DNA from: Planctomycetota bacterium
GTDB lineage: Bacteria > Planctomycetota > JAJSAM01 > JAJVHW01
DNA: 64,000 bases
NCBI GenBank assembly: GCA_024280885.1
Contig: JAJRPF010000008.1
Coordinates: forward strand, 137,707 to 201,706
Direction of reading: 5' to 3'
Notes under the pieces: generated by a model
Told to the model about the DNA's origin: nothing
What the model saw: the letters and a program-made list of their open reading frames with translations, nothing else
Database searches by the model: none
Position numbers and translations under genes: made by a program
Shown here: piece after piece, positions 27,323 through 35,423 of the stretch
Layout: every line of letters begins with the position of its first letter
Position numbering within the stretch: the first letter of the stretch is position 1

Positions 27323-28216
27323 ATGAGCGAAGGAGCGTATCTGGCCCACCCCGATTTCGTGGAGGAGCTCCGCGAGGAACTCGGAGATGTGAGTGAGCGC
27401 TACGACCGCCTGCTGATCGCGCCGGGCCCGGCGCGATCGGTCGTCTGGGCCCAAAACATCTGGCACGACCCGCAGCGGCTGGAGATCTCATCGATAGGGC
27501 AGGGCGCGAAGGCGCTGCGCGCCATGCAGCGGGGCTGGGCGCACTATCCGTACGAGCAGCACCGCCGTGCGGAGCTCCTGCGCGAGAAGCTGCCGCACGT
27601 GTCGGCCAAACCGCTGGTCTTCCCCCATTCGCGACCCAGCGCGCCACTCGGTTCCTGGACTCTGCTCGACAGAAACACGCTGCTGTGCGCCCCGCACTGC
27701 TCGAGCGCCTTCCGCAACGGGGAGGTCCAGTTCGTCGAGGACAAGCTCATCCCCCCCACGCGTGCGTACCTGAAACTCTGGGAGGCCTTGACGCTGCTGG
27801 ACGAACGCCCCGGCCCAGGGGATGTCTGTCTCGACCTCGGCAGCTGTCCTGGCGGTTGGACCTGGGTACTGCAGCAGTTGGGCGCCAGCGTGATCAGCGT
27901 CGACAAGGCGCCCCTGGACCCGCAGGTCGGCCGGCTGCCCGGCATCGAGTTCCGCCGCGAGAGTGCCTTCGGACTCGAACCCGCCGGATTCGAGCGAGTC
28001 GACTGGATCTTCTGTGACGTCGCGTGCTACCCGAAGCGCTTGCTCAACTTGGTTCGAACGTGGATCGAGAGCGGAGTCTGCCGGCGCTTCGTCTGCACGA
28101 TCAAGCTGCAAGGTGTGCACGATCCAACCATGCTGAGAGCCTTCGCTTCCATCCCGGGCTCCACCCTGCGGCACCTCTGGCACAACAAGCACGAGCTGAC
28201 GTGGATGCTCGTCTAG
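27323..28216 (+). CDS. RlmM/FtsJ-like SAM-dependent RNA 2'-O-methyltransferase
   Basis: A 297-residue protein. SAM motif I is DLGSCPGGWTW (171-181), followed by the acidic strand VISVDKAP. The Rossmann-like FtsJ catalytic tetrad can be traced as K151 (AYLKLWEA), D232 (IFCDVACYP), K261 (CTIKLQG) and E291 (HELTWML). Such K-D-K-E enzymes methylate ribose in rRNA; RlmM modifies C2498 of 23S rRNA and shares the PGGWTW form. The N-terminal part resembles a short THUMP-like region but is diverged. The gene sits in island DNA directly behind a MITE-like segment. Whether it is a housekeeping copy moved into the island or a cargo enzyme is open. No ribosome site is obvious. Confidence 0.8.
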   Translation: MSEGAYLAHPDFVEELREELGDVSERYDRLLIAPGPARSVVWAQNIWHDPQRLEISSIGQGAKALRAMQRGWAHYPYEQHRRAELLREKLPHVSAKPLVFPHSRPSAPLGSWTLLDRNTLLCAPHCSSAFRNGEVQFVEDKLIPPTRAYLKLWEALTLLDERPGPGDVCLDLGSCPGGWTWVLQQLGASVISVDKAPLDPQVGRLPGIEFRRESAFGLEPAGFERVDWIFCDVACYPKRLLNLVRTWIESGVCRRFVCTIKLQGVHDPTMLRAFASIPGSTLRHLWHNKHELTWMLV

Positions 28217-28606
28217 GGAGTCGCGGGTGAGCGGGCGTCGGGCGGTGCCCGATCGCGTGGAGGTGGATGCCCGGTAGACTCGACTGGGCGGAGGCCCGGC
28301 CCTTCGAGCCCGTGCCAACATCGACGGATCTCCGATCCCCGCGCTCATGCCCCAGCCCGCCCTGGGCTGAGGCTCGCTACCACCACGTGAACGGTTACAG
28401 ACAACCGAGTTGTTTCGGAATTGCCCGGGTGGTCTTCGAGTCGACCGAGTGGCCACTGCAGGGACCAGACAAGTTGACCCAAGCGCTACTATTATTGAAG
28501 TCTTCGTACTCCCCGTCCATGAAGTGGGCCAACAAGGTGATGCAACGGATTGGGCATACGCCCGACCAATGAGTGCACCAACCGCTAGATCGATTAAGGG
28601 TTCTTC
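28217..28606. other. Composite junction DNA between methyltransferase and thioredoxin genes
   Basis: No intact gene. 28308-28398 is one copy of a 91-bp repeat also found at 30063-30153. From about 28403 the base composition drops towards that of the thioredoxin gene. An open frame of 57 codons (28403-28572, ending ...KVMQRIGHTPDQ) looks coding and may be the 3' end of a gene cut by the repeat. The stretch is best read as a recombination joint. Confidence 0.45.
28308..28398 (+). repeat. 91-bp repeat, copy 1 (possible IS end)
   Basis: About 95% identical by eye to 30063-30153. One frame reads a tail ending IPALMPQPALG and stop. The repeat ends GTGAACGGTTAC; its complement GTAACCGTTCAC resembles the GTAA-type ends of IS66-family elements (memory only). 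Probably the 3' end of a transposon left behind. Confidence 0.5.
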
Positions 28607-29107
28607 ATGAACGACAATCAACGCCGAGTTGCGCCAGAACCTCTGACAAGTAAGGGCAAGTCAGGCCGGTTCTGGCAGGTGTTTTGGCTTACATTCCTAG
28701 TGGTATCGCTTGCCTACGCTTGGCACTCCTTCTATGCACCTTCCAACCGCATTGCCTGGGTCGAAAACTTCGCGGTTGCGCAACGACAGGCAGGCAAGTC
28801 TGACAAACCGATGATTCTCTTTTTCACTGGCAAGTGGTGTTCACCCTGCCAGATCATGAAGCGCCAAGTCTGGGCGGATGATCAAGTGATGAACACGGTC
28901 AATGCAGCGTTCATCCCAGTGATGATTGACGTGGATGACTCTAACGCCGCCGCAACCTTGAGTCGTTACGAAGTTGGCGCCACGCCAACGACCATTGTCA
29001 CGGACTCAGATGGGAATGTCCTCCGGTGGAAACAAGGAGGGATCAGCAAAGCGGAGTTCCTTGAGTTGTTAGGGGAACTGGATCCGCCTACCACCGAAGA
29101 CCTGTAA
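28607..29107 (+). CDS. Membrane-anchored thioredoxin-like protein
   Basis: A 166-residue protein: cytoplasmic N-terminus, one membrane segment at about 23-43 (WQVFWLTFLVVSLAYAW), then a thioredoxin-like domain with the redox pair in GKWCSPCQIMKRQVW at about residues 75-89 and the cis-proline in VGATPTTIV. It would face the periplasm and reduce or oxidise disulfides, as for DUF255/thioredoxin_7 type proteins. Base composition is visibly lower in GC than the neighbours, with codons such as TTA, AGT and ACA that are rare elsewhere. This marks it as recently acquired. TTAAGGGTTCTTC precedes the ATG; the ribosome site is weak. Confidence 0.85.
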   Translation: MNDNQRRVAPEPLTSKGKSGRFWQVFWLTFLVVSLAYAWHSFYAPSNRIAWVENFAVAQRQAGKSDKPMILFFTGKWCSPCQIMKRQVWADDQVMNTVNAAFIPVMIDVDDSNAAATLSRYEVGATPTTIVTDSDGNVLRWKQGGISKAEFLELLGELDPPTTEDL

Positions 29108-29727
29108 TTCTGAATGGATCCATCGCCTCTTGTTTCGGGAAATCGTAGGTATCGTTGGACTATCTAATCAGCCGTTGCAGACAGATCGGGCTACGCCTCC
29201 ACCGCTGATCACGGCGTTGGTGCATGGACCACGGATTGCCGACGCGGCCCCAGAGAAGGACGTCTCCTACACGCCGATCGGGAACGAATCCGGTCGAGCG
29301 AGTCCGGCCATCCGGTTGAGGACGTTGCACGCGATCAGCGCCTCTACTTCCTGCGCTCTTCGGTCGCGCGCACGCCGCCGCGGACCGATGATCTGCTTGT
29401 GGCGGAAGTACGTGTTCTCGACACGGGCCTAGCGGTGGTAGCCGGAGTCCCGCCGTCGTCGTCGGCGCCCGAGTTCGCGGATACTGTGGACGGCTCGGTC
29501 GCGGGCAAGGCAACGCGGCGATCTGCTCCTCGAAACCTACGCGTTGCTTGTGTCCGGCTCGGACTACCTGCACCTGGTCGAGGCCATGGACGGTCGGACT
29601 TTCGTTCCGCGAGCAGGGGCCAGAGTACGAGGTTCGAGCGCTGCCCCAGCAGGCCCGCACCGCGTAGAGTTCTGGGCCGGTTCCAGCGGTCGCCACCGTG
29701 ACCAAGATGGACAGCAAACGGACAGCA

Positions 29728-29756
<29 letters not shown>
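29108..29756. other. Degenerate transposon region left of the tRNA fragment
   Basis: No intact gene. It contains the C-terminal remnant of an IS5-family transposase (29267-29503, minus), one copy of the 14-mer GGCGTTGGTGCATG (29213-29226), and at 29728-29756 the element-end sequence shared with 35013-35041. Confidence 0.6.
29267..29503 (-). pseudogene. Remnant of an IS5-family transposase C-terminus
   Basis: Translating the minus strand gives RDRAVHSIRELG, an Arg-run, DSGYHR, a TAG stop (29429-29431), then ARVENTYFRHKQIIGP, then RAQEVEALIACNVLNRMAGL and a final stop. The order GYHR-ENTxFRxK-IIG-LNRM is the end of IS5-type DDE transposases, with the E of ENT as the last catalytic acid. The internal stop and absence of the N-terminal two thirds make it a dead fragment. 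No inverted-repeat ends were found around it. Confidence 0.7.
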
Positions 29757-29960
<204 letters not shown>

Positions 29961-30283
29961 TGACTGCCGTGACCGCTGTCGCGTTTCTCCAAGCGAGTGC
30001 TGCCGGTGATTGCGCCGAAACGGCGACGAGGCGAGGGCCTCCTCGACTATCTCGTCGAGGTCGCCCGTGCCAACATCGACGGATCATCGATCCCCGCGCT
30101 CATGCCGCAGCCCGTCCTGGGCTGAGGCTCGCTACCACCACGTGAACGGTTACCGACGACGACGAGCCGCGCGGGACCGAGTCCGTGACGCGGGTGGGGT
30201 AGCGCGTCGCCTCGCCGAACGCGGCGCATCCATCGCACCGCCCGCCGCGCTACCCTCTCCCGGTCACGAACGGGGAGGTGGCG
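29961..30283. other. Island end region with IS-like repeat copy
   Basis: No intact gene. It holds the second 91-bp repeat copy (30063-30153). One frame upstream of it (from about 30004) reads continuously into the repeat and ends ...ARANIDGSSIPALMPQPVLG, perhaps the C-terminus of a lost gene. The right end carries the ribosome site of the sigma-like gene. Confidence 0.45.
30063..30153 (+). repeat. 91-bp repeat, copy 2 (possible IS end)
   Basis: Near-identical to 28308-28398. Sequence diverges abruptly after GTGAACGGTTAC on the right in both copies, as expected at a transposon end. Confidence 0.5.
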
Positions 30284-30517
30284 ATGTCAGACGACAACGA
30301 CTTCGGGCGGGAGCGCCTGCGCGCCGCCCTCGACTCCATGGACCCGATCGACCGCGAGGTCCTGTGCCTTCGGCACTTCGAGCAGCTCAACAACGCCGAG
30401 ACGGCAGCGGAGCTGGATATCGAAGCCTCGGCGGCGAACAAACGCTACGTGCGAGCGCTTCGCCGGCTGAAGGAGATGCTTGAGGCGAACGGGCTCGGAG
30501 GCAGCGCTCTCCAGTGA
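30284..30517 (+). CDS. Stand-alone sigma-70 region 4-like protein
   Basis: A 77-residue protein with GGAGG five nt before its ATG, so it is expressed as such. Residues 15-70 (LDSMDPIDREVLCLRHFEQLNNAETAAELDIE... and KRYVRALRRLKEML) match sigma region 4: the -35-binding helix-turn-helix of ECF sigma factors. Region 2, needed for -10 recognition and core binding, is absent here and upstream. Either it is the retained tail of a larger sigma gene that acquired its own start, or a true small regulator binding the core flap or DNA. It is convergent with a Cys/His protein that has an anti-sigma-like N-terminus. Confidence 0.7.
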   Translation: MSDDNDFGRERLRAALDSMDPIDREVLCLRHFEQLNNAETAAELDIEASAANKRYVRALRRLKEMLEANGLGGSALQ

Positions 30518-30576
30518 GCAAGGCGTTGGTGCATGAACCCGAGACTGACAGGCCTCGCCCTCATGCCCGTGATCGG

Positions 30577-31023
30577 TCACCGATCGGGCTGGTGGTTCCG
30601 CCACTCGTCGAGCCCCAGTTCGTCGACGCGGATCGAGTCAGCGGCGCTCGTAGGAAACTCCGCGCCGCACCAAGGGCAGAACCCAATGCAGATCGATTCC
30701 TCCGCCGATCCCTGGATCCTGATGCAGAAGTCCCCGTCTGAGGACTCGATGCACTTGTCGGTCGGACTGTGAGCGTAGTAGGCAAGATGGAAGCACGGGT
30801 AGTCGCGGTAGTCGACGACCTCGCGAATCTCGACGTACTGGAGGAGCGAGCACACGCAGTCGTCGCAGCCGGCCAGGTGTCCGAGCATCCCCGCGTGCTC
30901 GTCGCCGCTGGCAGCGAGCGCATGAACGTCCGGGGCTCGCCCCACCAGGGCGCGCCGAATCAGAGCACCATCCGTTGCACGGAAGTGGGCGTGCATCCGG
31001 GACTCGAATTCGCTGCAGTTCAT
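30577..31023 (-). CDS. Cys-rich protein with zf-HC2-like start and CPWCG zinc motif
   Basis: A 148-residue protein. MNCSEFESRMHAHF at the start and GHLAGCDDCVCSLL around residue 48 follow the HC2 pattern of ZAS anti-sigma factors (Cys...His...CxxC), though spacing is unusual. The C-terminal half has DYPCFHLAYYAHSPTDKC and GFCPWCGAEFPTS, resembling DUF6980-type zinc domains. The ATG at 31023 overlaps the stop of an 8-codon open frame that has the best ribosome site (GGGAGG, ATG at 31047), so translation may be coupled to a tiny leader. No membrane helix. Pairing with the neighbouring region 4 protein as a sigma/anti-sigma remnant is inference. Confidence 0.6.
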   Translation of the reverse strand: MNCSEFESRMHAHFRATDGALIRRALVGRAPDVHALAASGDEHAGMLGHLAGCDDCVCSLLQYVEIREVVDYRDYPCFHLAYYAHSPTDKCIESSDGDFCIRIQGSAEESICIGFCPWCGAEFPTSAADSIRVDELGLDEWRNHQPDR

Positions 31024-31389
31024 CCGTCTTCGCGGCGTTGGTGCATGAGGACCTCCCAGTCTCCGTCTTGAGCCCGCAAGTCCGGGCAAGTCGTCCTTCT
31101 TGGACGCCACTCTACCCCGCTCCCTGGCTCTTCGAATCCGGCCGCGGCATTCATGCGCCAGTGCCTCAGATCGTATCGGGCTGCCGTCGCGCACGCCTCG
31201 CGCCGACTTCTCTGCGTGCGCGCAATTCGGAGAAGACGTGAAGCAACCAGATCGGCCAAATGACCCTGGACCGGTGCATTGAGGCCGGTAGGTCGGGAAT
31301 TCGTGTCTCCGGATTCGCTCCATGTGCAGTAGAGCTTCTGACAGGCCTCGGTCTGTTCTGTCAGGGACTCACTTGGGGGATGTTGAGTG
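31024..31389. other. Divergent regulatory region in island 2
   Basis: 366 nt between the starts of the Cys-rich gene (left) and the exported-protein gene (right). Contents: the third copy of GGCGTTGGTGCATG (31034-31047); an 8-codon leader frame on the minus strand with good ribosome site; and an inverted repeat CTGACAG / CTGTCAG (31338-31344 and 31358-31364) about 25 nt before the plus-strand start, possibly an operator. Confidence 0.45.
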
Positions 31390-32757
31390 ATGAAGACGCG
31401 TCGCGCGCGAACGTGGATGACGGTCTGGGTTGTGGCAGTCACCGTCTCGGCCGCTGCGGTGGAATCTCGGGCCGAGGAACCTGTAAAGGTCGCGCCCCGC
31501 GCGATTCACGAGATCACAGCCGGCGACACCGTCTACGGCACGATTCGGAACCGAAACGAACCGCACGGGATCGCCGTGTTCCTCCCGCGCGGTGCGAAGT
31601 TCCGCGCGACGCGCAAGCCCACGAGAGGGAGTTTTCTCTCCCGTCTGACAGGCTGGGTTGTTCCTCCTGGATCTTACGGCCCTGGAGGGTGGCGGTATGT
31701 AACTGCCGCAACGGTCTTCGCCCCGGGTTACACGTACATCCGCACCAGAATGCCCGGGCTCAACCCCGTCAGTATTGTGGCGAAGGCGAAGCAATCGGGC
31801 GTGCACCACCTTGTCCACTGGGGTATCCAGTCGGCTGGCAGCTACAGGCTGCGCACGCGCGTCACGCCTGCGCGCAAGGTGGTCGTCCGGGGGCGGCCGT
31901 CGGAGGTCGATTCTCCGCGGGACGTGTTCTTCGGCGCGTATCCCGGCTACGACGTCAGCGTGAAGTTGACGTGGCGCGGAGGGACCGCAGCGATCGCGGA
32001 GTTCACTGCGCCATCCGGGCAAGAGATGACGAGCGCCGTGCCGCCCAAGACGCGGGGGAAGTCGATCCGATTGCGCGGGTTCACGACCACGGAGGCGGGC
32101 GACCACCGCATCGCGCTCGACCTCGACGAGAATGTCAAGTCGTGGAAGGTTCAGGTCCAGCTGCGCGGCCGGCCACCCGAAGGCTCCACAATCGACGCGC
32201 GGCTCACGGGCGGCGGCTCGCTTGGGGGCTGGAACGACCCGTCGCTGCTCGAGTTCGACGAGCACTGCGGGATCATGCGGGCAGTCCTACGCGACACCGA
32301 CGGCGCGCCGAACGCACTCTGTTTCGAACTGCAGGAGTCGGGCGCGTTCGAGGTTGGCCTCGACACGCATCGCGGCGCTCGCGAGTCGGAGACGCTCGAC
32401 CTCCCCGACGATCCGAGCGGATGGGCCCGGACGGTCGTCCTACCGCGCCACGGGGAGATACTCGTCCACACGCTGACGCTCGACGCGGCGGGTCGTCCGT
32501 TCGCGTTCGTCGCTGAGATCGACTCCCCACTCGTGGGCTCAGGGCGCGTGGTCGTGTCGGACATCGTCTACGAGTCGCAGGAAGCCGCCGCGCCGCGGAC
32601 GTCGTGGACGGAGGTGCGGACGTTCTCCGCAACCGGTGAGAGCCACTCGCTGACGTTCCGTGAGACGCGCGTGACCGGCGGGATCACCTTGTCTTGGGTC
32701 CGCTACAACGATCCAGCCGGGGGCGTTCACGACATCCCACTCCTCTGGCGACACTAG
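31390..32757 (+). CDS. Exported beta-rich protein, function unknown
   Basis: A 455-residue protein; a GGGGGA lies upstream of a GTG-ATG pair and I take the ATG. The signal peptide (ARTWMTVWVVAVTVSAAAVESRA) is clear. The mature part is beta-rich, with blocks ITAGDTVYGTIRNRNE, SAGSYRLRTRV, KSIRLRGFTTTEAGDHRIAL and GGITLSWVRY. The middle ones resemble the pre-peptidase C-terminal/PPC repeats found also in the FG-GAP protein of this window. No catalytic motif. Likely a periplasmic or surface protein carried by island 2. It ends 43 nt before a near-perfect 48-bp palindrome. Confidence 0.72.
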   Translation: MKTRRARTWMTVWVVAVTVSAAAVESRAEEPVKVAPRAIHEITAGDTVYGTIRNRNEPHGIAVFLPRGAKFRATRKPTRGSFLSRLTGWVVPPGSYGPGGWRYVTAATVFAPGYTYIRTRMPGLNPVSIVAKAKQSGVHHLVHWGIQSAGSYRLRTRVTPARKVVVRGRPSEVDSPRDVFFGAYPGYDVSVKLTWRGGTAAIAEFTAPSGQEMTSAVPPKTRGKSIRLRGFTTTEAGDHRIALDLDENVKSWKVQVQLRGRPPEGSTIDARLTGGGSLGGWNDPSLLEFDEHCGIMRAVLRDTDGAPNALCFELQESGAFEVGLDTHRGARESETLDLPDDPSGWARTVVLPRHGEILVHTLTLDAAGRPFAFVAEIDSPLVGSGRVVVSDIVYESQEAAAPRTSWTEVRTFSATGESHSLTFRETRVTGGITLSWVRYNDPAGGVHDIPLLWRH

Positions 32758-32800
32758 GCCGCGTTGTAGGGACCCTAGGACGCGGACGATTGAGACCCCT

Positions 32801-32848
32801 GTTTGGTGTCCGAACTATGTGGAGCTCCACATAGTTCGGACACTAAAC
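32801..32848. repeat. 48-bp near-perfect palindrome between convergent genes
   Basis: The two 24-nt halves are complementary at 23 positions (GTGTCCGAACTATGTGGAG meets its complement with no spacer at 32824/32825). It is only about half GC, in a much richer background, so it stands out. The stop codon of the minus-strand gene lies inside it. It could end transcription both ways, or be two abutted ends of a mobile element. Confidence 0.8.
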
Positions 32849-33165
32849 ACCTCTGACAGTGCGGCGAATAGGACGCGTTGGACGAACTCACGCGCCGGAG
32901 CGTTTGCGTCAGTTGATGGAACCGAGCACGCCAGACCGACGAGGGAGCCGTGCTCGTTCAGAGTGGTATGCCACGTCACAGGCATCCCCTCGATGTGGCC
33001 CTCCTGCGACGCCGCGTACACGCCATCGTCATTCCAGTCGGCGGACGCGGCGCCGAACGCCCACCCGGATTCGGAGTGTCTCTTGGCCTCTGCGCGGAAG
33101 TACGCGAGGAACGACTTCGTCTTCTCCGCGTTCAACGCCGGGATCTCGAACTCACACCGTTCCAT
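32815..33165 (-). CDS. Small protein of unknown function ending in the palindrome
   Basis: A 116-residue soluble protein without signal peptide. It is mixed alpha/beta: ALNAEKTKSFLAYFRAEAKR, then WNDDGVYAASQEGHIEGMPVTWHTTLNEHGSL, with a helical end. No family recognised. Its last residues (RTMWSST) are encoded by the 48-bp palindrome, so the C-terminus was probably set when the palindrome arrived. The start ATG has only a weak purine-rich upstream site. It may be a remnant gene. Confidence 0.5.
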   Translation of the reverse strand: MERCEFEIPALNAEKTKSFLAYFRAEAKRHSESGWAFGAASADWNDDGVYAASQEGHIEGMPVTWHTTLNEHGSLVGLACSVPSTDANAPAREFVQRVLFAALSEVFSVRTMWSST

Positions 33166-33332
33166 CTACTCCTCCATTAAGAGACGCCCCGCGCCAGACT
33201 GGACTGAGGCAGCGTCGGAGACGACGCCCATCTGGTGGCTCCAAGCTGCCCGGATCGCGGCGGTGAATTCGCTCGCAGTCGTGCCGACGACGCTCCGCGC
33301 GCGCAGTGAACCTGGACTACAGAAGGAGCGAG

Positions 33333-34607
33333 CTAGTCCGACATCCCGTTGCGAAACCGGTCGAGGATCGGTGCGATCAAGTCGCACGTGCCCGAGGCCT
33401 TCGCCCAGACGGCACGGGCGACCTCGCGCACTGAGTCGATGTCGTCGTCCACTTCACCGTCTGAGTTCTTGCGAAGTGGCTTCGTCATGGTGAGGACGCG
33501 TGTGTACTTCCGCCCCGGATCGAATGCGCCCTTGCTGAACGAGAGACCAGCGGACTCGATCGCCGTGAGGAGCTGTACCCGCAGATCCGCGTCCGCGATC
33601 GGACCGACCTCGAGGCTCACCTGCAGTTTCGTCTTGTTCCGCGTCAGCGCGAACCACCAGATGATCGGGAAGTTCCGCTCCAGTTGCTTCCACCCGCGCA
33701 GTTCATCCACCTCCCAGAGCGGCATCGACTTCGGGTAGAAGAAGACCCGCTTGCCGGAGCTGAGGACGAGGTGGCTGGGAATACTGTCTTGCACCTCTTC
33801 CTCGCAGGCGTCCAGGACTTGCGACGAAGCTCCGTACTCGTTGATCAACTCGATCGCCGCCCGGTGCTTGCGGTAGATGGCCTTACACAGGTCCGCCAGT
33901 TTGTCGTCCTGCAACGTGAGCCTCCTCAGAGTCTCCAGGTAGTGATCGATCAACACGAGCGCATCCGGGGGAACTCGAGAGCGTCGCTGTTCGACGATGC
34001 GATCGGCGATCTCGACAACGGTCGAGTACGCCAACGAGACGTAGCCGAGTTCCTTCCCGTCCTCCGACGGCTCTTCCCCGCGCAGCGTGAGAAGCACCGG
34101 AAGCACATCCGCTTCGGGCATGTCGGCGCGCACCCGTTCGAAGTAGCGGCGCAACTGCCCGTGCGATTCGGAGGAGCCGACCTTGTTCTCGATGAGCAGG
34201 CACCACTCCCCGTTGCCGGGTCGCACTGTGAGGTCGATGTTCTGCCACTCACGCAGAACCTCGACGTCACGGAACTCCATCAGCTCGACTCGCGCCGGTG
34301 TCAGGTTGACGCCGTCGAACTCGTTCTCGAGCAGCAGCCGCGACATCAACCGGCGGAGAAGGGCATCACCGAGGCCATGGCTCTCGCCCGGTGTCAGCAG
34401 CCACGCCAGAATGTTGCTGTGGCGGATCTCGGCCCGCTCGATGCCGAGCACGCTCAGCAGGTTGAAGCGCTGCAACGAGGCGTTGAGTTCCTCAAGCTCC
34501 TCGTTGTGGACGAGGAACGCGTCGAGCTTCTGCAACTTGCGATCGACGTCGTCCGAGCCAGATGGCTCCAACTCGTCTCGGACTTCCGCTCTTTCCGAAC
34601 TCGGCAT
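33333..34607 (-). CDS. PD-(D/E)XK nuclease-like protein (PF14281 type)
   Basis: A 424-residue protein; the ATG at 34607 has GAGGGGA eight nt upstream, and longer in-frame starts lack a site. N-terminal helices include NILAWLLTPGESHGLGDALL, the hallmark of the PDDEXK_4 family. The catalytic core follows: D125 (WQNIDLTVR) and E140-x-K142 (LLIENKVGSSESHGQLRRY), matching D...ExK. The C-terminal half holds a helical and a beta-rich domain of unknown role. PF14281 proteins are common in accessory and defence-rich regions; target DNA and trigger are unknown. A helix-turn-helix gene starts divergently 134 nt away and may regulate it. Nuclease activity is predicted, not shown. Confidence 0.8.
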   Translation of the reverse strand: MPSSERAEVRDELEPSGSDDVDRKLQKLDAFLVHNEELEELNASLQRFNLLSVLGIERAEIRHSNILAWLLTPGESHGLGDALLRRLMSRLLLENEFDGVNLTPARVELMEFRDVEVLREWQNIDLTVRPGNGEWCLLIENKVGSSESHGQLRRYFERVRADMPEADVLPVLLTLRGEEPSEDGKELGYVSLAYSTVVEIADRIVEQRRSRVPPDALVLIDHYLETLRRLTLQDDKLADLCKAIYRKHRAAIELINEYGASSQVLDACEEEVQDSIPSHLVLSSGKRVFFYPKSMPLWEVDELRGWKQLERNFPIIWWFALTRNKTKLQVSLEVGPIADADLRVQLLTAIESAGLSFSKGAFDPGRKYTRVLTMTKPLRKNSDGEVDDDIDSVREVARAVWAKASGTCDLIAPILDRFRNGMSD

Positions 34608-34741
34608 GAAGTCGGTCCCCTCGTCTGCGCCGCAGTGTACGGGTCCAAGGCTGGCCAACGCCCGACTCACCATCGGCACCACACAGAACCGGCCACGACG
34701 CCTTCCAGTCGATTCCGGCGCAGATGCACTCTGGAGGTCCC

Positions 34742-35012
34742 ATGAGCGACACCCGCTCGGACTTGGTCGATCGGTCCGCCACGGCGAACCCGTCCTCGAA
34801 CACACTGCATTTCCACGGCCCCGCCCTCTGCTCCATCCGAGAAGAGACCGGAGTCTCCAGGAAGACCCTGGCTGAACGCCTGGTCCTTCCATGGCAGCTC
34901 ATCGCCGTCTGGGAGGACGAGCACTCGGAGCACTGCCCATCATCCGATCAACTCATGGCGCTCTGCAATCGCCGTTTCTGGGCGTTTTTGCCTCTCCACG
35001 GCAGACGACGAC

Positions 35013-35026
<14 letters not shown>
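34742..35026 (+). CDS. Small helix-turn-helix protein divergent from the nuclease
   Basis: A 94-residue protein with GGAGG seven nt before the ATG. Residues 35-75 (CSIREETGVSRKTLAERL, then PWQLIAVWEDE) fit an XRE/Cro-like helix-turn-helix. It ends in a very basic tail (RRRRRRK) whose last codons coincide with the island's right-end repeat (GTCGCCGCAAGTAGT). It is placed divergently from the PD-(D/E)XK gene with 134 nt between the starts, as for a repressor controlling its neighbour. The tail fused to the element end suggests the gene travels with the attachment site. Confidence 0.68.
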
Positions 35027-35125
<99 letters not shown>

Positions 35126-35338
35126 GCCGTTTGCAGAGGTCTGCGTCCAGCCTCGGTGGATGGCGGATGCGGTCGGTGGCGACCGATTGCCGTCGGCTGG
35201 GAGGGCGAAGCGTAGAGAGGCGGGGGGGCGGAGGCGAGTTCTCGGGTGCCGGGCTGTGCTAGTCCCGTGGCGGGAGAGAGCCTGCGAGAGGGGCTAGGGG
35301 CGCGGGATGGTGCGCGAATGCTGGCCAGGGAATCGCGG

Positions 35339-35369
35339 GCGGCCGTCACGCCGGGGGCGTGACGGCCGC
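35339..35369 (-). terminator. Terminator downstream of the small lipoprotein gene
   Basis: A perfect 14-bp stem (GCGGCCGTCACGCC and its complement) with loop GGG, 55 nt after the lipoprotein stop. The remaining ~200 nt between it and the tRNA show nothing else I can name. Confidence 0.75.
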
Positions 35370-35423
35370 TTGGTGAGGCCGGTCGTTTGGGCTCGACTGG
35401 CGGTTGCCTGCTGAGGAGCGGGG

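Noticed and set aside
29160..29717. 185-codon minus-strand frame near the IS remnant
   Set aside because: It is a different frame from the transposase remnant and shows no domain.
31020..31442. 140-codon minus-strand frame upstream of the Cys-rich gene
   Set aside because: Only its last eight codons have a good ribosome site; the rest lacks coding character and crosses the divergent regulatory region.
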